From: Branchipolynoe longqiensis
Taxonomy: Eukaryota; Annelida; Polychaeta; Phyllodocida; Polynoidae
Direction of reading: 5' to 3'
DNA length: 64,000 nucleotides
Assembly (NCBI GenBank): GCA_030323885.1
Contig: CM059187.1
Span: 135,647,826 to 135,711,825 of the forward strand
In this document: one piece after another, positions 1-10,140 of the stretch
How positions within the stretch are numbered: position 1 is the first letter of the stretch
How the letters are laid out: every line of letters starts with the position of its first letter
Notes under the pieces: model-generated
Database searches by the model: none
Seen by the model: only the letters and a program-made list of their open reading frames with translations
What the model was told of the DNA's origin: nothing
Position numbers and translations under genes: made by a program

Positions 1-119
1 TTGTCATGCGTATGCTGTGTCACATCCAGTGTTCAATGCTAGTGTAGTAGTCTGCACTAACCTCTCAGGCAAGTAACCACATAGACAGGTAGGCGTGGGT
101 AGTCTGGTGATGTCAGGGA

Positions 120-192
120 GCCTAGATGGTGTAATGGTTAGCACACTGGCCTGGAATGCAAAGAGATGTGGGTTCGAGTCCCACTCTAGGTG
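120..192 (+). tRNA. tRNA-like sequence, Gln-type body, probable pseudogene (copy 1)
   Basis: The 73 nt fold as a tRNA. The acceptor stem 120-126 pairs with 185-191 at 7 of 7, counting one G-T. The T stem 168-172/180-184 pairs perfectly around a TTCGAGT loop, and the A box region TGGTGTAATGGTTAGCAC resembles animal tRNA-Gln. The anticodon loop CTGGAAT has U33 and would give anticodon GGA (Ser), which conflicts with the body, and the anticodon stem pairs at only 3 of 5 positions. That makes it a pseudogene or a tRNA-derived repeat more likely than a working tRNA. Internal pol III A and B boxes look usable. Confidence 0.45.
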
Positions 193-445
193 CAATATTT
201 CCCATTTTCATTACCCCCATGACACTGGTTGCCATGACCAGGATCCTGTACAAGCTATGCGCTGTATGGTTGTTGACCCTACCCTGTGTATGTAGGTGTT
301 AGTGCATTGCCTGTATGTATGTAATTGTAAGCATTAAAACAAAAGACTTACAATTCGAGGGGGAAGAGTGTAGTGGTCTGCACTGACCTCTCAGCCAAGT
401 AACCACATAGACAGGTAGGCGTGGGTAGTCTGGTGATGTCAGGGA

Positions 446-518
446 CCCTAGGTGGTGTAATGGTTAGCACACTGGGCCGGAATGCAAAGAGATGTGGGTT
501 CGAGTCCCGCCCTAGGCG
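446..518 (+). tRNA. tRNA-like sequence, probable pseudogene (copy 2)
   Basis: This is the second copy of the core at 120-192. The acceptor stem pairs at 6 of 7. The last pair is G-C here but A-T in copy 1, a compensated change. The T stem pairs with one G-T. The anticodon stem is worse than in copy 1, and the loop reads CCGGAAT. The B box GGTTCGAGTCC is intact. Confidence 0.4.
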
Positions 519-642
519 CAATATTTCCCATTTTCTTCACCCCAAGGACACTAGTAAGCAATATCCTACTATTTCGGTATCACTATCCCGCCCCGCCCCA
601 CAGCTCCCAATCACCTTTTCCCTTTCACAACATTCCCTTACA

Positions 643-975
643 GGACCCGGTGGCCGAATCGGTAGAGTGCAGGCCTCCCATTTGGGAGATCGGGAGTTCG
701 ATTCCCAGTCGAGTCAAACCAATGATTTCTAAAAATTGATACTTGTCGCTTGCTAGCTTGGGGCTCACCATTAATAGGATAGGGCAAGGACTGGTTACCT
801 CAGTCAGTGTCAGGATAATGTGACTGAGTGAGATATCCGGTCATGGTGCTGGTGGCCTGAGTTCCCAGTGGGACAGCACTATGAAGTCGCCATGAGTTGT
901 GCACTGTCACAAGTCGGTACCCGTCCTGATATGACCTTAGATGTTGCCAGGACGTAAAATTGCAACCAACCAATC
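643..975 (+). repeat. SINE-1 (tRNA-derived SINE), full length
   Basis: This is the reference copy of the commonest repeat in the window, about 330 bp. It opens with a tRNA-related head (A box TGGCCGAATCGG, B box AGTTCGATTCC). A body of about 250 bp follows with the landmarks GGGCAAGGACTGGTT, AGCACTATGAAGTCGCC and GATATGACCTTAGATGTTGC. It ends GGACGTAAAA plus a CAAC/CCAA-type tail. It is non-coding: transcribed by pol III and moved by a LINE in trans (family knowledge). I do not recognise a named SINE central domain. Confidence 0.85.
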
Positions 976-1356
976 ACAACGCTCCGTCGTGCATTGTCAG
1001 ACTTATCATTCTCGCAAGGTGCTCCACTGCCATCACGCCAGGTACAGTGTGTGGCTGTCTCTAAGCGTGGACTTGGGCAAACACTCAGACATGGTGTGCT
1101 CCGAACGGCATGCGCTGGCGAACTGACGGTGCACCGCGTGAAGCATGCATAGCCAGCGCGTATAAAGCAGACCGACGATAAAACTCTTAGCATTTACTCA
1201 TAAAGTCGGGTCTCAGAGATGGAAATTGACGCCCGCTGTGGCTTCCCGGGTGTCGTGAAGTTTGGTGGTGGGCGGAGGTGTGTGTGTGCGGAATGCTGTG
1301 TGGGAGGGTGGGTGAGAGTAAGTTGGCAGTAGGTGAGTAGGAAAGTGTGTGTATAG
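976..1356. other. no recognised gene or repeat
   Basis: Mixed-composition sequence becoming GT-rich after 1255. Short open frames on both strands show no coding character or family resemblance. Confidence 0.5.
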
Positions 1357-1612
1357 GAGACTGTCTCAAAAGGTGCTAAGCAATATGGGACAAAACTTTG
1401 TCCATTGTAACAATCAACACACTATCTCCTTATGCATTTGCTGAGGATAAACTGATTTGTTTTTTACATGGTGTTTCATAATCCTCATAGAATACATATT
1501 GATTTGAAGCAAATGTCCTTGTGTTTTCAGTGTAATCATTTCTGTGCTGTTTTGTGTCAATCGTTACAATGGACAAAAAAAAAGAAGAGGTATCATCTTT
1601 TGAGACAGGCTC
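1357..1612. mobile_element. MITE with GAG-CTGTCTCAAAAG terminal inverted repeats
   Basis: The left end GAGACTGTCTCAAAAGGTG and the right end, read in reverse complement as GAGCCTGTCTCAAAAGATG, form about 19-bp imperfect inverted repeats. A second inverted pair lies just inside: TTTGTCCATTGTAAC near 1397 matches GTTACAATGGACAAA near 1563. At 256 bp with no coding capacity it is a non-autonomous DNA transposon. I cannot fix a clean target duplication, so the superfamily is open. Confidence 0.65.
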
Positions 1613-1769
1613 GTATGTGAGTGAATGGGTGAGAGATGGCGAGAGTGGATGGGAGGGTGAGTGAGTAACAGAAAGTGACTATTGCCACTATTGCCACTAT
1701 TGCCACTATTGCAATATAATCTGACTGGCACATATTTAAAACCAAATCATCTACCCTCCTCTGTGTATA

Positions 1770-1880
1770 CAGGGAACATTCTGTCGTGAATCATGATACA
1801 AGTTATGTAGATCACTAATCAATTTCCAAATTGATTAGCAATAGTTGCTAATCAACATTTTCAAAACAAAATGCTCCCTG
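1770..1880. mobile_element. hAT-like MITE, 111 bp, with 8-bp target duplication
   Basis: The ends CAGGGAACATTCTGT and ACAAAATGCTCCCTG are inverted repeats. The element is flanked on both sides by TGTGTATA (1762-1769 and 1881-1888), a perfect 8-bp target-site duplication. An 8-bp duplication with CAGGG-type ends is the hAT pattern. The interior is itself nearly palindromic (CTAATCAATTTCC near 1815). Confidence 0.75.
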
Positions 1881-1898
1881 TGTGTATATGTTATTTAA

Positions 1899-2017
1899 CA
1901 GGGAACATTTTGTTTGGTATGGTGTCACGAATCGCGATACAAGTTATGTAGATCGCTAATCAATTTCCAAATTAGCAATTGTTGCTAATCAAAATGTTCA
2001 AAACAAAATGCTCCCTG
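1899..2017. mobile_element. hAT-like MITE, second copy, 119 bp
   Basis: Same family as 1770-1880, in the same orientation, 18 bp downstream. The ends CAGGGAACATTTTGT and ACAAAATGCTCCCTG pair. The left half is closely similar to the first copy (ACAAGTTATGTAGATC is shared). No matching 8-bp flanks are seen, so it may have arisen by duplication with the first copy rather than by its own insertion. Confidence 0.7.
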
Positions 2018-2408
2018 ATAATAGCGGCATATATATCATCGCGCGATGGTCTTACGGTGTGTGTATATATATATATCGGTATGTCAGTGTAATTCGTTAG
2101 TGTATACGCACGCGTCTTGTTCTGAGCGTGAGTGTTGGTGTGTGGTCTGTTTCAGTGTGTGCGTGTGTATGTGAGTGCGTGTGTATGTCAGTGTGTGTGA
2201 GTGCGTGTGTACGGCTGGGCTGATCGCTTCCTCCAGGGTGACCACCAGTGGTGTTATAGGTACCCTCGTATCAGTGGTCAGCATCACCACATGTACAACT
2301 AGCATCGCCCCGCCTGATATGGCCTGGGGGCAAATGGGCGGCGGCGGGAGGTTGACGGTGGTGCCCGGGGTCATCCGTCTTGAAGTTGAAGCTGCCCGGG
2401 ACACTACC

Positions 2409-2830
2409 GCCACCTCGCCGCCTCACCACCGCTTCACCACCGCCTCACCGCCGTCTCCCCACCGCCGTCTCCCCACCACCGCCTCACAGCTGTCTCCCCA
2501 CCGCCGCCTCCGCTCCGCCTCATCCCCGTCTCACCGAAGCGATTGTCTGTAGCCCGTGCCTGAACCATATACTACTACTAGTACTACTGTTCTCCCTCCC
2601 TCCCTCCCTCCCTCCCTCCCTCCCTCCCTCCCTCCCTCCCTCTCCCTCCCTCCCTCCCTCCCTCCCTCCCTCCCCCCTCCCTCCCACCCCTCCCTCCCTC
2701 CATTCTCCATTCCCTCCCCCCTCCCCTCCCACTCCCTCTCTCCCATTCCTCCTTCCAAAGCAACCTCCTCCCCCCCCCCCCCTCCCCCCTCTCCCCTCCC
2801 CCCACCCTCCCTCCACTCCTACCCAATTCT
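2409..2830. repeat. C-rich minisatellite and (CCCT)n polypyrimidine tract
   Basis: An imperfect CACCGCC/GTCTCC minisatellite (2409-2530) is followed by a long CCCT/CTCC tract (about 2590-2820) and a C run near 2770. Open frames here on both strands are only the repeat read in frame (Pro/Ser or Gly/Arg/Glu). Confidence 0.9.
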
Positions 2831-2930
2831 ACAGAAGGCTGCCTATCGCATCTTACCTCACCCCCTTCGACAAACATATATATCCGTGACTCCCAGTTTT
2901 ATTTGCCTGGAACACACTGCACCCCTTCGT

Positions 2931-3030
2931 CGCCCCCCCCCCCCCCCCCCCCACCCTCCCACACCACACTACCACCCACTCTTCCAAATGGCAACTTCCT
3001 CAGTGTGTGCAGGAGGCGGGGGGGGGGGTG
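2931..3030. repeat. poly-C and poly-G runs
   Basis: A C run of about 20 lies near 2933-2952 and a G run near 3019-3027. They are common sources of assembly length error. Confidence 0.8.
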
Positions 3031-3139
3031 GCGGGTGACAATACAACGCGCTGATATTGTTATGCATTGCGACTCGCCGCTGCGTATTTCTTGGGCATTG
3101 ATAGTAATCTGACGTGCTATGGGATTCGGCGACCAGTTC

Positions 3140-3330
3140 CCATCGTACGTCACGTGACGCAGGTCCCCCCCCCTCCCGCTCCCCCACACACCCGCCCTAT
3201 GACCATCCGTCAGTACCGATATGCTTGTTTCGCCCGCCCACGACATTGGTATTGGATCCCATGTGTAAAAAAAAAGTTGATGCGCATGCGCACGCGCACC
3301 TACGTAATGACTCTACGTATTGAGTCGTCT
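3140..3330. promoter_or_regulatory. CpG-containing segment with NRF-1-like and CRE/E-box motifs
   Basis: TGCGCATGCGCAC at about 3281 fits the NRF-1 palindrome, and TACGTCACGTGACG near 3145 combines a CRE half-site and an E-box. Such motifs mark many animal promoters (general knowledge). No convincing exon follows on either strand, so this is only a weak candidate. Confidence 0.2.
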
Positions 3331-3361
3331 ATATCGTCCATCCCCTTCCTCTATGACTGAT

Positions 3362-3660
3362 CAAATTGATACTTGTCGCTAACTAGTTTGGCGCTCGGCA
3401 TTAATAACATAGGGCAAGGACTGGTTAGCTCAGTGTCAGGTTAATGTGACTGAGTGGGATATCGGGTCATGGTGCGAGTGGCTTGATTTCCCAGTTGGGC
3501 AGCACTATAAAGTCACCAAGAGTGTGCACTGTTACAAGTCAGTACCCATCCTGATATGACCTTAGATGTTGCCAGGATGCAAAACTCAACCAACCAACCA
3601 ACCAACCAACCAACCAACCAACCAACCAACCAACCAATCAACCAACCAATCAACCAATCC
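3362..3660 (+). repeat. SINE-1, 5'-truncated, with long (CCAA)n tail
   Basis: It lacks the tRNA head and starts in the body at ATTGATACTTGTCGC. It ends in about 75 bp of CCAA repeats (3586-3658). The long clean tail suggests microsatellite growth from the SINE 3' end. Confidence 0.8.
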
Positions 3661-4061
3661 CCCTCCTCCCCGCCTCCACGCCTCCCCTCCTCCGCCCTTA
3701 ATGGGTCAGCTGGACATAACTCATTTAGCTTAGCAAATCAAACCCCGAAAATTAAATAATTCACAACGCTGAACCTTTTATTCATTATGGTATCCCAGAA
3801 TGCCTTCAGTCGTCCGTCCTACGATATGTTTTGATTTACCGAATTGTCTTTCCTTTTCCCAACCACGGTGAGCTGCGTCCGGTTATTCAGTTTTAATATA
3901 TGTCACACATTTTAATTTCATTTAAAAATACAAATCCAAGAACGATTGCATTGGTTTCAAAAGCCCAAAGTACTAATGTCTGTTCACGACAACCTGATAT
4001 TGTGTGACTAAGATACCCGCGGTAGCTAATATTATAGAAATAATATAGAATGAAGTTGGGC

Positions 4062-4063
<2 letters not shown>
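3661..4063. other. no recognised feature
   Basis: Unique-looking sequence of average composition with no long open frame and no visible repeat ends. Confidence 0.5.

Positions 4064-4151
<88 letters not shown>
4064..4151. repeat. (AT)n microsatellite
   Basis: About 88 bp of uninterrupted AT dinucleotides, followed by a short TA-rich shoulder to 4200. Confidence 0.95.
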
Positions 4152-4154
<3 letters not shown>

Positions 4155-4496
4155 GTATATACATAGATAATAATATATACATAATGTATATTATATATAC
4201 TGTAAAAGCGCTGCCATATGGTGCTGTTTTACAAACGTTCTAACGAATGGGATGACGTGTGTATAATCCTGCTGTAATCAAGCCTTGCCATACAATTGGG
4301 TTCCTAGTTTCTTTTAATTTGAACAAAAAAGACAACCGGGTTTAGGGATTGTGCACTGCCGTCAGGTGGCGTTGTGCTGTCACCGTTATGTGGCTGCCTT
4401 TTTACAATTTACATACACCTTTCTTTGGACAATGAAATATGCATTCGGAGATATGTTGTGTATGAGACTACTTTGAAGTGTTGCCAGAACCACCCA
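4152..4496. other. no recognised feature
   Basis: Unique-looking sequence. No gene or repeat boundary can be supported. Confidence 0.5.
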
Positions 4497-5035
4497 ATCC
4501 CCCCCCCCCCCCCCCCCCCCTTTCCCTTTCCTCTGAACCTGTGTCTGTCATGTAGTTAGCGTGTTGGGAGGGGGCTGTATGTGTGGTATAGGGGGAGGGA
4601 GGTGTACCCTTGTGTCGTGGTATTGTACCCCCCACCCCCACCCCCACCCCCACTCTGCCCAACAACGCCCTCCACATGCTGGCCTTCCTTCAGTACCCAC
4701 ACATTTTCCTTCTTTCACACCCTCCCTCCTCACCCTGACCCGCCATTTCTTATGGAGTTAGTGTCAGCCTTTTGTTCTCGGTGTATAAAAACCCCGTTCC
4801 CCTCCTCGTCACTTCCCTTCTGTTCTGTTCCCCTCTTCCCCTCCACCCCTCCCCCCTCCCCTCCTCTCCCCTCTCCATCCCCTCCCCCTCTCCCCCCTCC
4901 CCCCCCCCCTCTCCCCTCCCCTCCCAACACTCCACCCTCCCCTCCCCGCCCCTCCCCCCCCCCTCCCCTTCATTTCCCCTCCCCTCATTTCCCCTCTTCT
5001 CCCGCCGTCTCCCCCACCCCTCCCCACGTACACAC
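4497..5035. repeat. poly-C run and CT-rich low-complexity tract
   Basis: A C run at 4497-4520, CCCCA repeats near 4630-4655, then a long C/T-rich stretch of CCCCTCC type (4795-5025). Open frames on both strands are compositional artefacts. Confidence 0.9.
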
Positions 5036-5330
5036 TGCCTTAATCACCAGGTAGAGAGGCAGTCGGCTGGAACGGAAGCAGCTGGAGGCGCCTTTGTTTC
5101 AGGTGTCACACTACTCTCCAGCTGACAGTTGATCTGTATATATATGTGTGTTTGTGTGTGTGTGATGGGGGTATGACGCAGGCAACCTTGATCATGTAGG
5201 TGGGTGTAGGTGTCCGTAGGTGGGTGTGTCCGATGAGGTGAGGGTGGGGGGTGCACAAGACACGACACACCTGAGCAGCTGGGTACCTGTCACGCTCAGT
5301 CACCCTTCGCTGACCCTTTGTGACTCCCAT

Positions 5331-5331
<1 letters not shown>

Positions 5332-5363
<32 letters not shown>
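5332..5363. repeat. 32-nt poly-C run
   Basis: Uninterrupted cytosines. The opposite strand is a G32 run able to form G-quadruplexes. Confidence 0.95.
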
Positions 5364-5408
5364 ATCCGCGTATCGCCTCAGACGGCACGTGTAGCAGCCG
5401 GGAACTTC

Positions 5409-5555
5409 ACTGAACACACCCAGACACACATACACACGCACATACTCACGCACCACATACAGACATACACACCCTCTCTCTCCTTCTCTTTCTCTTACAT
5501 CACACACATTCCCCCTTTCACACTCATAAACATAGACCCTCTCACACACATTATC

Positions 5556-5648
<93 letters not shown>

Positions 5649-5879
5649 CACACACCCTCTATACCCCTCTTTCTCTCCCAATAGCACATTCTCTCTTTCA
5701 CACACACACATACAGTGATACACACACACCCTCTCTTTCTCCCAACCACATTCTCTTTCACACACACACACACACCCACACACACACACACACACACACT
5801 CTCTCTCTTTCACAAACAGACATTAATTTTTTTCAATCTCACATAGGAACACACTTTCACACACATTCTTTCTCTCACA

Positions 5880-5917
<38 letters not shown>

Positions 5918-6098
5918 CTCTCTCTCTCTCTCTCTTTCACAGAATTCTTTTTGTTCAATCTCACATAGGAACACACTTTCACACACATTCTCTTTCAGAC
6001 ACACATACACACATACACACACACTCTCTTTCCCCCACAAGCACACTCTTTCACGCTCCCACACATACATACACACTCTCTCTCACACAATATCTCTC

Positions 6099-6194
<96 letters not shown>

Positions 6195-6195
6195 C
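5409..6195. repeat. (CA)n microsatellite cluster with CT blocks
   Basis: Long CA arrays at 5562-5654, 5880-5912 and 6098-6191 are separated by CACACTCTCTCTTTCACA-type spacers. A block around 5825-5870 (CAATCTCACATAGGAACAC) recurs at about 5955-5995, a tandem duplication of roughly 125 bp. All open frames here read Thr-His or Cys-Val repeats. Confidence 0.9.
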
Positions 6196-6655
6196 CACCC
6201 CCACCGATACCCTTCATCATATATACCTGCTGATGACTGTGAAAACCCTATGCACGTGCAGGCCGTGTGAAGTTGATATGGCTGTGTACATTATTAAGGC
6301 CTATTGCTTACGGTGTTTAATTACGACAGTTCAATTAATTACCGTATGAGTAAGGCTCACGGTTCCGGCCACAGGGCGTTCGGCTGACCTTTGAAGTTCA
6401 CCCTGGATCTTTACCCTGGACTTTAACATGCTTTCATTGATCGCCCCGGGCACATTACGTTTACTCAATTGCTCCAGGGTCGGGTCGGACTTGGACTACG
6501 TCAGTAAAAATAGCAAGGCGACCCTATAATAGTAGTAGTAGTATTAGGAGTGATAATAATCATGTGGATATAGTTGTCGAATCCCAATTTATAGTAGTAT
6601 TTGTACGCCACAAACAATTGCAATTTCATGGGCACATAATACATATATATATACA
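6196..6655. other. no recognised feature
   Basis: Unique-looking sequence with a short TAG trinucleotide run near 6530. No gene supported. Confidence 0.5.
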
Positions 6656-6657
6656 CA

Positions 6658-6658
6658 T

Positions 6659-6719
<61 letters not shown>
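6658..6719. repeat. (AT)n microsatellite
   Basis: About 60 bp of AT dinucleotides directly left of a TA-MITE. Confidence 0.95.
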
Positions 6720-6722
<3 letters not shown>

Positions 6723-6729
6723 ATACATA

Positions 6730-6907
6730 CAGTAAAATCTCTCTAAATTGACCGACCTTGGGACCGACTTTTAGTGGTCCATTTAGGGAGGTGGTCGGTT
6801 TAGGTAGTTCGAATATGGTTACATAAGTATTATTGGGACCCAAATAAAGCGATCGATATAGGGGAGTGGTCGATCTGTGGAGGTGGTCGGTTAGAGAGTT
6901 TTTACTG
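6730..6907. mobile_element. TA-MITE copy 1 (Tc1/mariner-like, TA target)
   Basis: A 178-bp element starts CAGTAAAATCTCTCTAAA and ends TTAGAGAGTTTTTACTG. It is flanked by TA at 6728-6729 and 6908-6909. Internal landmarks shared by all copies are GGACCGACTTTAAGTGGTCC and ACCCAAATAAAGCGATCGAT (allowing changes). TA duplication with CAGTAAAAC-type ends is the pogo/Tc1-mariner pattern. It has no coding capacity. Confidence 0.8.
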
Positions 6908-6919
6908 TATACTATAATA

Positions 6920-6986
6920 TAGATATACATACATATATATATGCATATATACATTGAAACATATACGTAGATAGATGCACATAGAT

Positions 6987-7045
<59 letters not shown>

Positions 7046-7140
7046 CATTTACATACATATATTTACATAAATATGCAGGCATAATACATACATACATACA
7101 CACACATATGCTCACATACGCGCACATACACACACTGCAT
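6920..7140. repeat. AT and CATA/CACA microsatellites
   Basis: TA array 6991-7040 with ACAT and CACA shoulders. Confidence 0.9.
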
Positions 7141-7144
7141 ATGC

Positions 7145-7450
7145 TTGGGGATTCGGTACGAGTGCTCGTTCCAGATACAGAAGATTGTGGGTTCGAATTC
7201 CACCCGAGTCAAACCAAAGACCATACAACATTTATTCTTGTCACTACCTAGCCTGGTACCCAGCATTTAATGACATATGGCAAGGACTGGTTGGTTCAGT
7301 GTCATGATACTGTGACAGAGTGGGATATTGGGTGATGGCGCTGATGACATGGCATCGCAGTGGGGCAACACTATGAAGTCGCCATGAGGCCGCACTGCGA
7401 CTGTACTCCTGCCATGATATGACCTTAGATATTGCTGTAGAAAACGCGAC
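7145..7450 (+). repeat. SINE-1, old divergent copy
   Basis: The B box GGTTCGAATTCC at about 7190 and the body landmarks GGCAAGGACTGGTTGGTTC, AACACTATGAAGTCGCC and ATATGACCTTAGATATTGC are kept. The head and tail are strongly mutated. Confidence 0.75.
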
Positions 7451-7454
7451 AAGA

Positions 7455-7700
7455 AAGTGCGCATGCACGCACACACAGACACATACACACAGACACATAC
7501 ACGTACGCACACACACACACCAACACACACATGCATGCACAGACACACAGACATGCACACACACAGAAACAGACACACAGACACATACACACACACCCAC
7601 ACACACACGCACATAGACACATGCACAGACACCCACACCCACACATGTACGCACGCACGCACACACAGACACACGCACTCGCACACATACACACACCCCT
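7455..7700. repeat. CA-rich imperfect microsatellite
   Basis: CACA/GACACA repeats start directly at the worn SINE-1 tail. Open frames on both strands (His-Thr or Cys-Val) are artefacts. Confidence 0.9.
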
Positions 7701-8487
7701 CTATTGGAGCCAATGACCTCACTGTGACCCGAGTAATGTGTGGAGAAGCCAGACTCCCCGTCATCCTTTGGGTTAAGAACAGAATTTGTCTTTGAATTCC
7801 TTTGTTTTCAGATGTTTTCAGATGATTCACTCATCGAGGTTAAAATTTAAAAAGAGAGTGAGTGTGAGTATGTCTGTGTGTGCGTGCGTGTGCGCGCGTG
7901 TGCGCGTGTGGGACTGTGATAATTGACTTGGTCGTGTGAAATCTGATATTTGCGACAGGTATGCTTTCCCATGCCAAGCCACTCCACTGTCTTTCTAAGT
8001 TCTATACTGCATCTTTTTGGGCGTAATTATAGCTTTTTTTCCCTTTCTTTTTGTTTGTGTGTGTTTTTTTGTTGTATATGTGGATTTTGTTTGTTTCTCC
8101 CCCCCCCCCCCCGTCCCCCATCCGATTTTCCCCACAGCCTTTAGTTTCTATCGAAGGTTTTAACCTCCACTTGCGTTATTTGAGTGTCGGGTTACCGGTG
8201 CCGGCGTAGTAATCACTTACGGCGCTTTGGCAATATGAAACAAGTCCCCAATGCGCCATCTTTGATGTTTTATATTAAATCACTCAAGTCGTGCCTGAGC
8301 ATAGCGCCACGTCATTAAAGTTTACATTCGGGATATGACGTGCGGATGAACCCCACTCAGACGCGCTAATGTGAAGCACGTGGTCTCACAGACGCCCGCC
8401 ATTCAAGTAGCTACGTTTCAATGGAGATTTTTATATTAAAAAAAAAAAGGAGGAATTGTCGGTGGGGTGGGGGTTGTATTTTGGGTG
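7701..8487. other. no recognised gene; short GT, poly-T and poly-C runs
   Basis: GT/GC-rich run 7860-7915, T-rich stretch 8030-8098 and C run 8098-8112. The segment 8150-8430 looks unique and has no usable open frame. Confidence 0.5.
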
Positions 8488-8860
8488 TGTCTTACAGTTG
8501 CATAGTCTGATTGTTTTGAGTTTCTGTCACTTTTCTGAGGTACATATATTAACTTGATTTTTTGTTGTTGTTGGTACATTAGTTGTTTAAGCAGGGGAAA
8601 TTTCAGTCGCAGACGGCTGGTCTTCCTCATTCCACTGCTCCTTGCCCTATCCTAGTAATGCCGAGCACCTAGCTAGGAACCGACAAGTATAAATTTTTAA
8701 GTCATTGGTTTGACTCGACTAGGGTTCGAACCCCACGATCTACCAACACGGGAGACAGACGCTCTAACTCATTCAGTCATCCCGTCTGGTGGGGATACCA
8801 GACGGGATGTTATAGTCTACTTTACTTTAGTTTGAAGTAACTTTTATTTCTTAACGTTAT
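8488..8860 (+). mobile_element. TTAA-MITE fragment interrupted by a SINE-1 piece
   Basis: The left end (ACAGTTGCATAGTCTGATTG at about 8494) and the next family block (CTACTTTACTTTAGTTTGAA at about 8816) are separated by about 240 bp that include a SINE-1 head. The right half of the MITE is missing. Confidence 0.65.
8634..8808 (-). repeat. SINE-1 head and proximal body, variant head
   Basis: Read on the minus strand, the head is CCAGACGGGATGACTGAATG with a B box GGGTTCGAACCC. It differs from the common head but joins the same body. Its 5' edge forms a 12-bp-stem hairpin (CATCCCGTCTGG/CCAGACGGGATG, 8777-8808). Confidence 0.7.
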
Positions 8861-8921
8861 ACTACCTTGCATGACACTTGGTTTGATCAGTATATATGCT
8901 AATATGATTACCGATAGAGTC

Positions 8922-9271
8922 CACCGGATGCGGTGGCCGAATCGGTGCAGCACAGGCCTCCCTTGCGGGAGATCGGGACTTCAATTCCCCGTCGAGTCAA
9001 ACCAATGACATAGCAATATATACTTGTCGCTTCATAGCCAGGCACTCGGCATTAATAATAATAGGAGAGGGCAAGGACTGATTAGCTCAGAGTCAGGATA
9101 ATGTGACTGAGTGGGATATTGGGTCATGGTGCTGGCACCCTGGTCTCCCAGTGGGGCAGCACTATAAAGTCACCATGAGTGCATACTGTCACAAGTCGGT
9201 ACCCATCCTGATATGACCTTAGATGTTGCCAGGATGTAAAACTCCAAACAACCAACCAACCAACCAACCAA
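8922..9271 (+). repeat. SINE-1, full length
   Basis: Head GATGCGGTGGCCGAATCGG, complete body, and a tail of CCAA repeats at 9247-9271. Confidence 0.85.
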
Positions 9272-9587
9272 CCGATAGAGCCGTCGCTGCCTGGTTAGGT
9301 CCGCAAGTCTTCACAAACCGGAACTAGCACCCCCCCCCCCCCCACCGCCCCGCTCTGGAGTAGACCAGGAGTGCTACTGTTACCCAGCTACTCCAGCTCC
9401 TGTTGCCTTCTGCTATATATCGCCATTTGTGAAATCTCTGTTTTTGAATTAATTAAATTAATTGTTTTGTTGGTGAGAGAATGCTTTTAAGAGTACTACT
9501 ACTAGCCAGCATTTACTAGTCATATGTTGTGATACTTTGATTAAAGATCCGGACACATTATTTGTAATGTATTCCATTAATATTTCT
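9272..9587. other. no recognised feature
   Basis: A C run at 9330-9343; otherwise unique-looking AT-rich sequence. Confidence 0.5.
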
Positions 9588-9945
9588 AAGTTGCCCAGTC
9601 CGATTGTTTTGAGGTTGTCATTTTCTGAGGTAAATATATTACTATTAGGTTGATTGCTACAACAAGCCTTACTTTAGTTTGAAGTGAGTTTTATTTTAAA
9701 TGGCTAACTTTTGAGATATTTGAAGTGCAAACATGCCAAATTTATTTTGCCTTCTTTTGGCAAGCATGCCAAAACTCTGACATCATAGCAGTCTGCAGTA
9801 ACAGGTTCTATTCAATTGCTTCAGTATTCCCTTCTGTGTGGCGACAAATATTTGATAAGTGCACCACATTCTAGATGTCTGGTTAGACATCTAGAATTAA
9901 ATATAGATAATTGCTTTGGTTTTGAAAATTTGATGCAGCTTAAAC
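9588..9945 (+). mobile_element. TTAA-MITE copy, right terminus damaged
   Basis: It starts TAAGTTGCCCAGTCCGATTG, carries all the internal family blocks (TTTGAAGTGAGTTTTATTTT, CAAAACTCTGACATCATAG, GTAACAGGTTCTATTCAATT) and ends at TTTGATGCAGCTTAAA. It lacks about 14 bp of the right inverted repeat. Confidence 0.75.
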
Positions 9946-10140
9946 TTATCTCAATGAAAGATAACATTTAGAATGGGCTATTTGAGCACGCATTCGTTGG
10001 GCCAGGATTGTCTTTCCCAGCGCCATTAAACAAGTACCCCATGACTATTAATACTAGTTCTATGACGTCACACATAGAAGCGAAGGGTAGACTTACATAG
10101 TGTTTCAGACAGACTACAAAAACCTTCAAATTTACTTTAA

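Larger units (their letters stand above)
43..540 (+). repeat. two-unit tandem repeat, 326-bp spacing, carrying tRNA-like cores
   Basis: The block from about 43 to 215 recurs from 369 to 540 with few changes. Landmarks such as CCTCTCAG lie at 61 and 387, so the spacing is 326 bp. Each unit holds one tRNA-like core, listed separately. The 150 bases between the cores are not otherwise recognised. This could be the start of a tRNA-like tandem array or two copies of a tRNA-derived repeat. Confidence 0.75.

Noticed and set aside
5106..5813. 235-codon minus-strand frame (Cys-Val repeats)
   Set aside because: CA/GT microsatellite translation.
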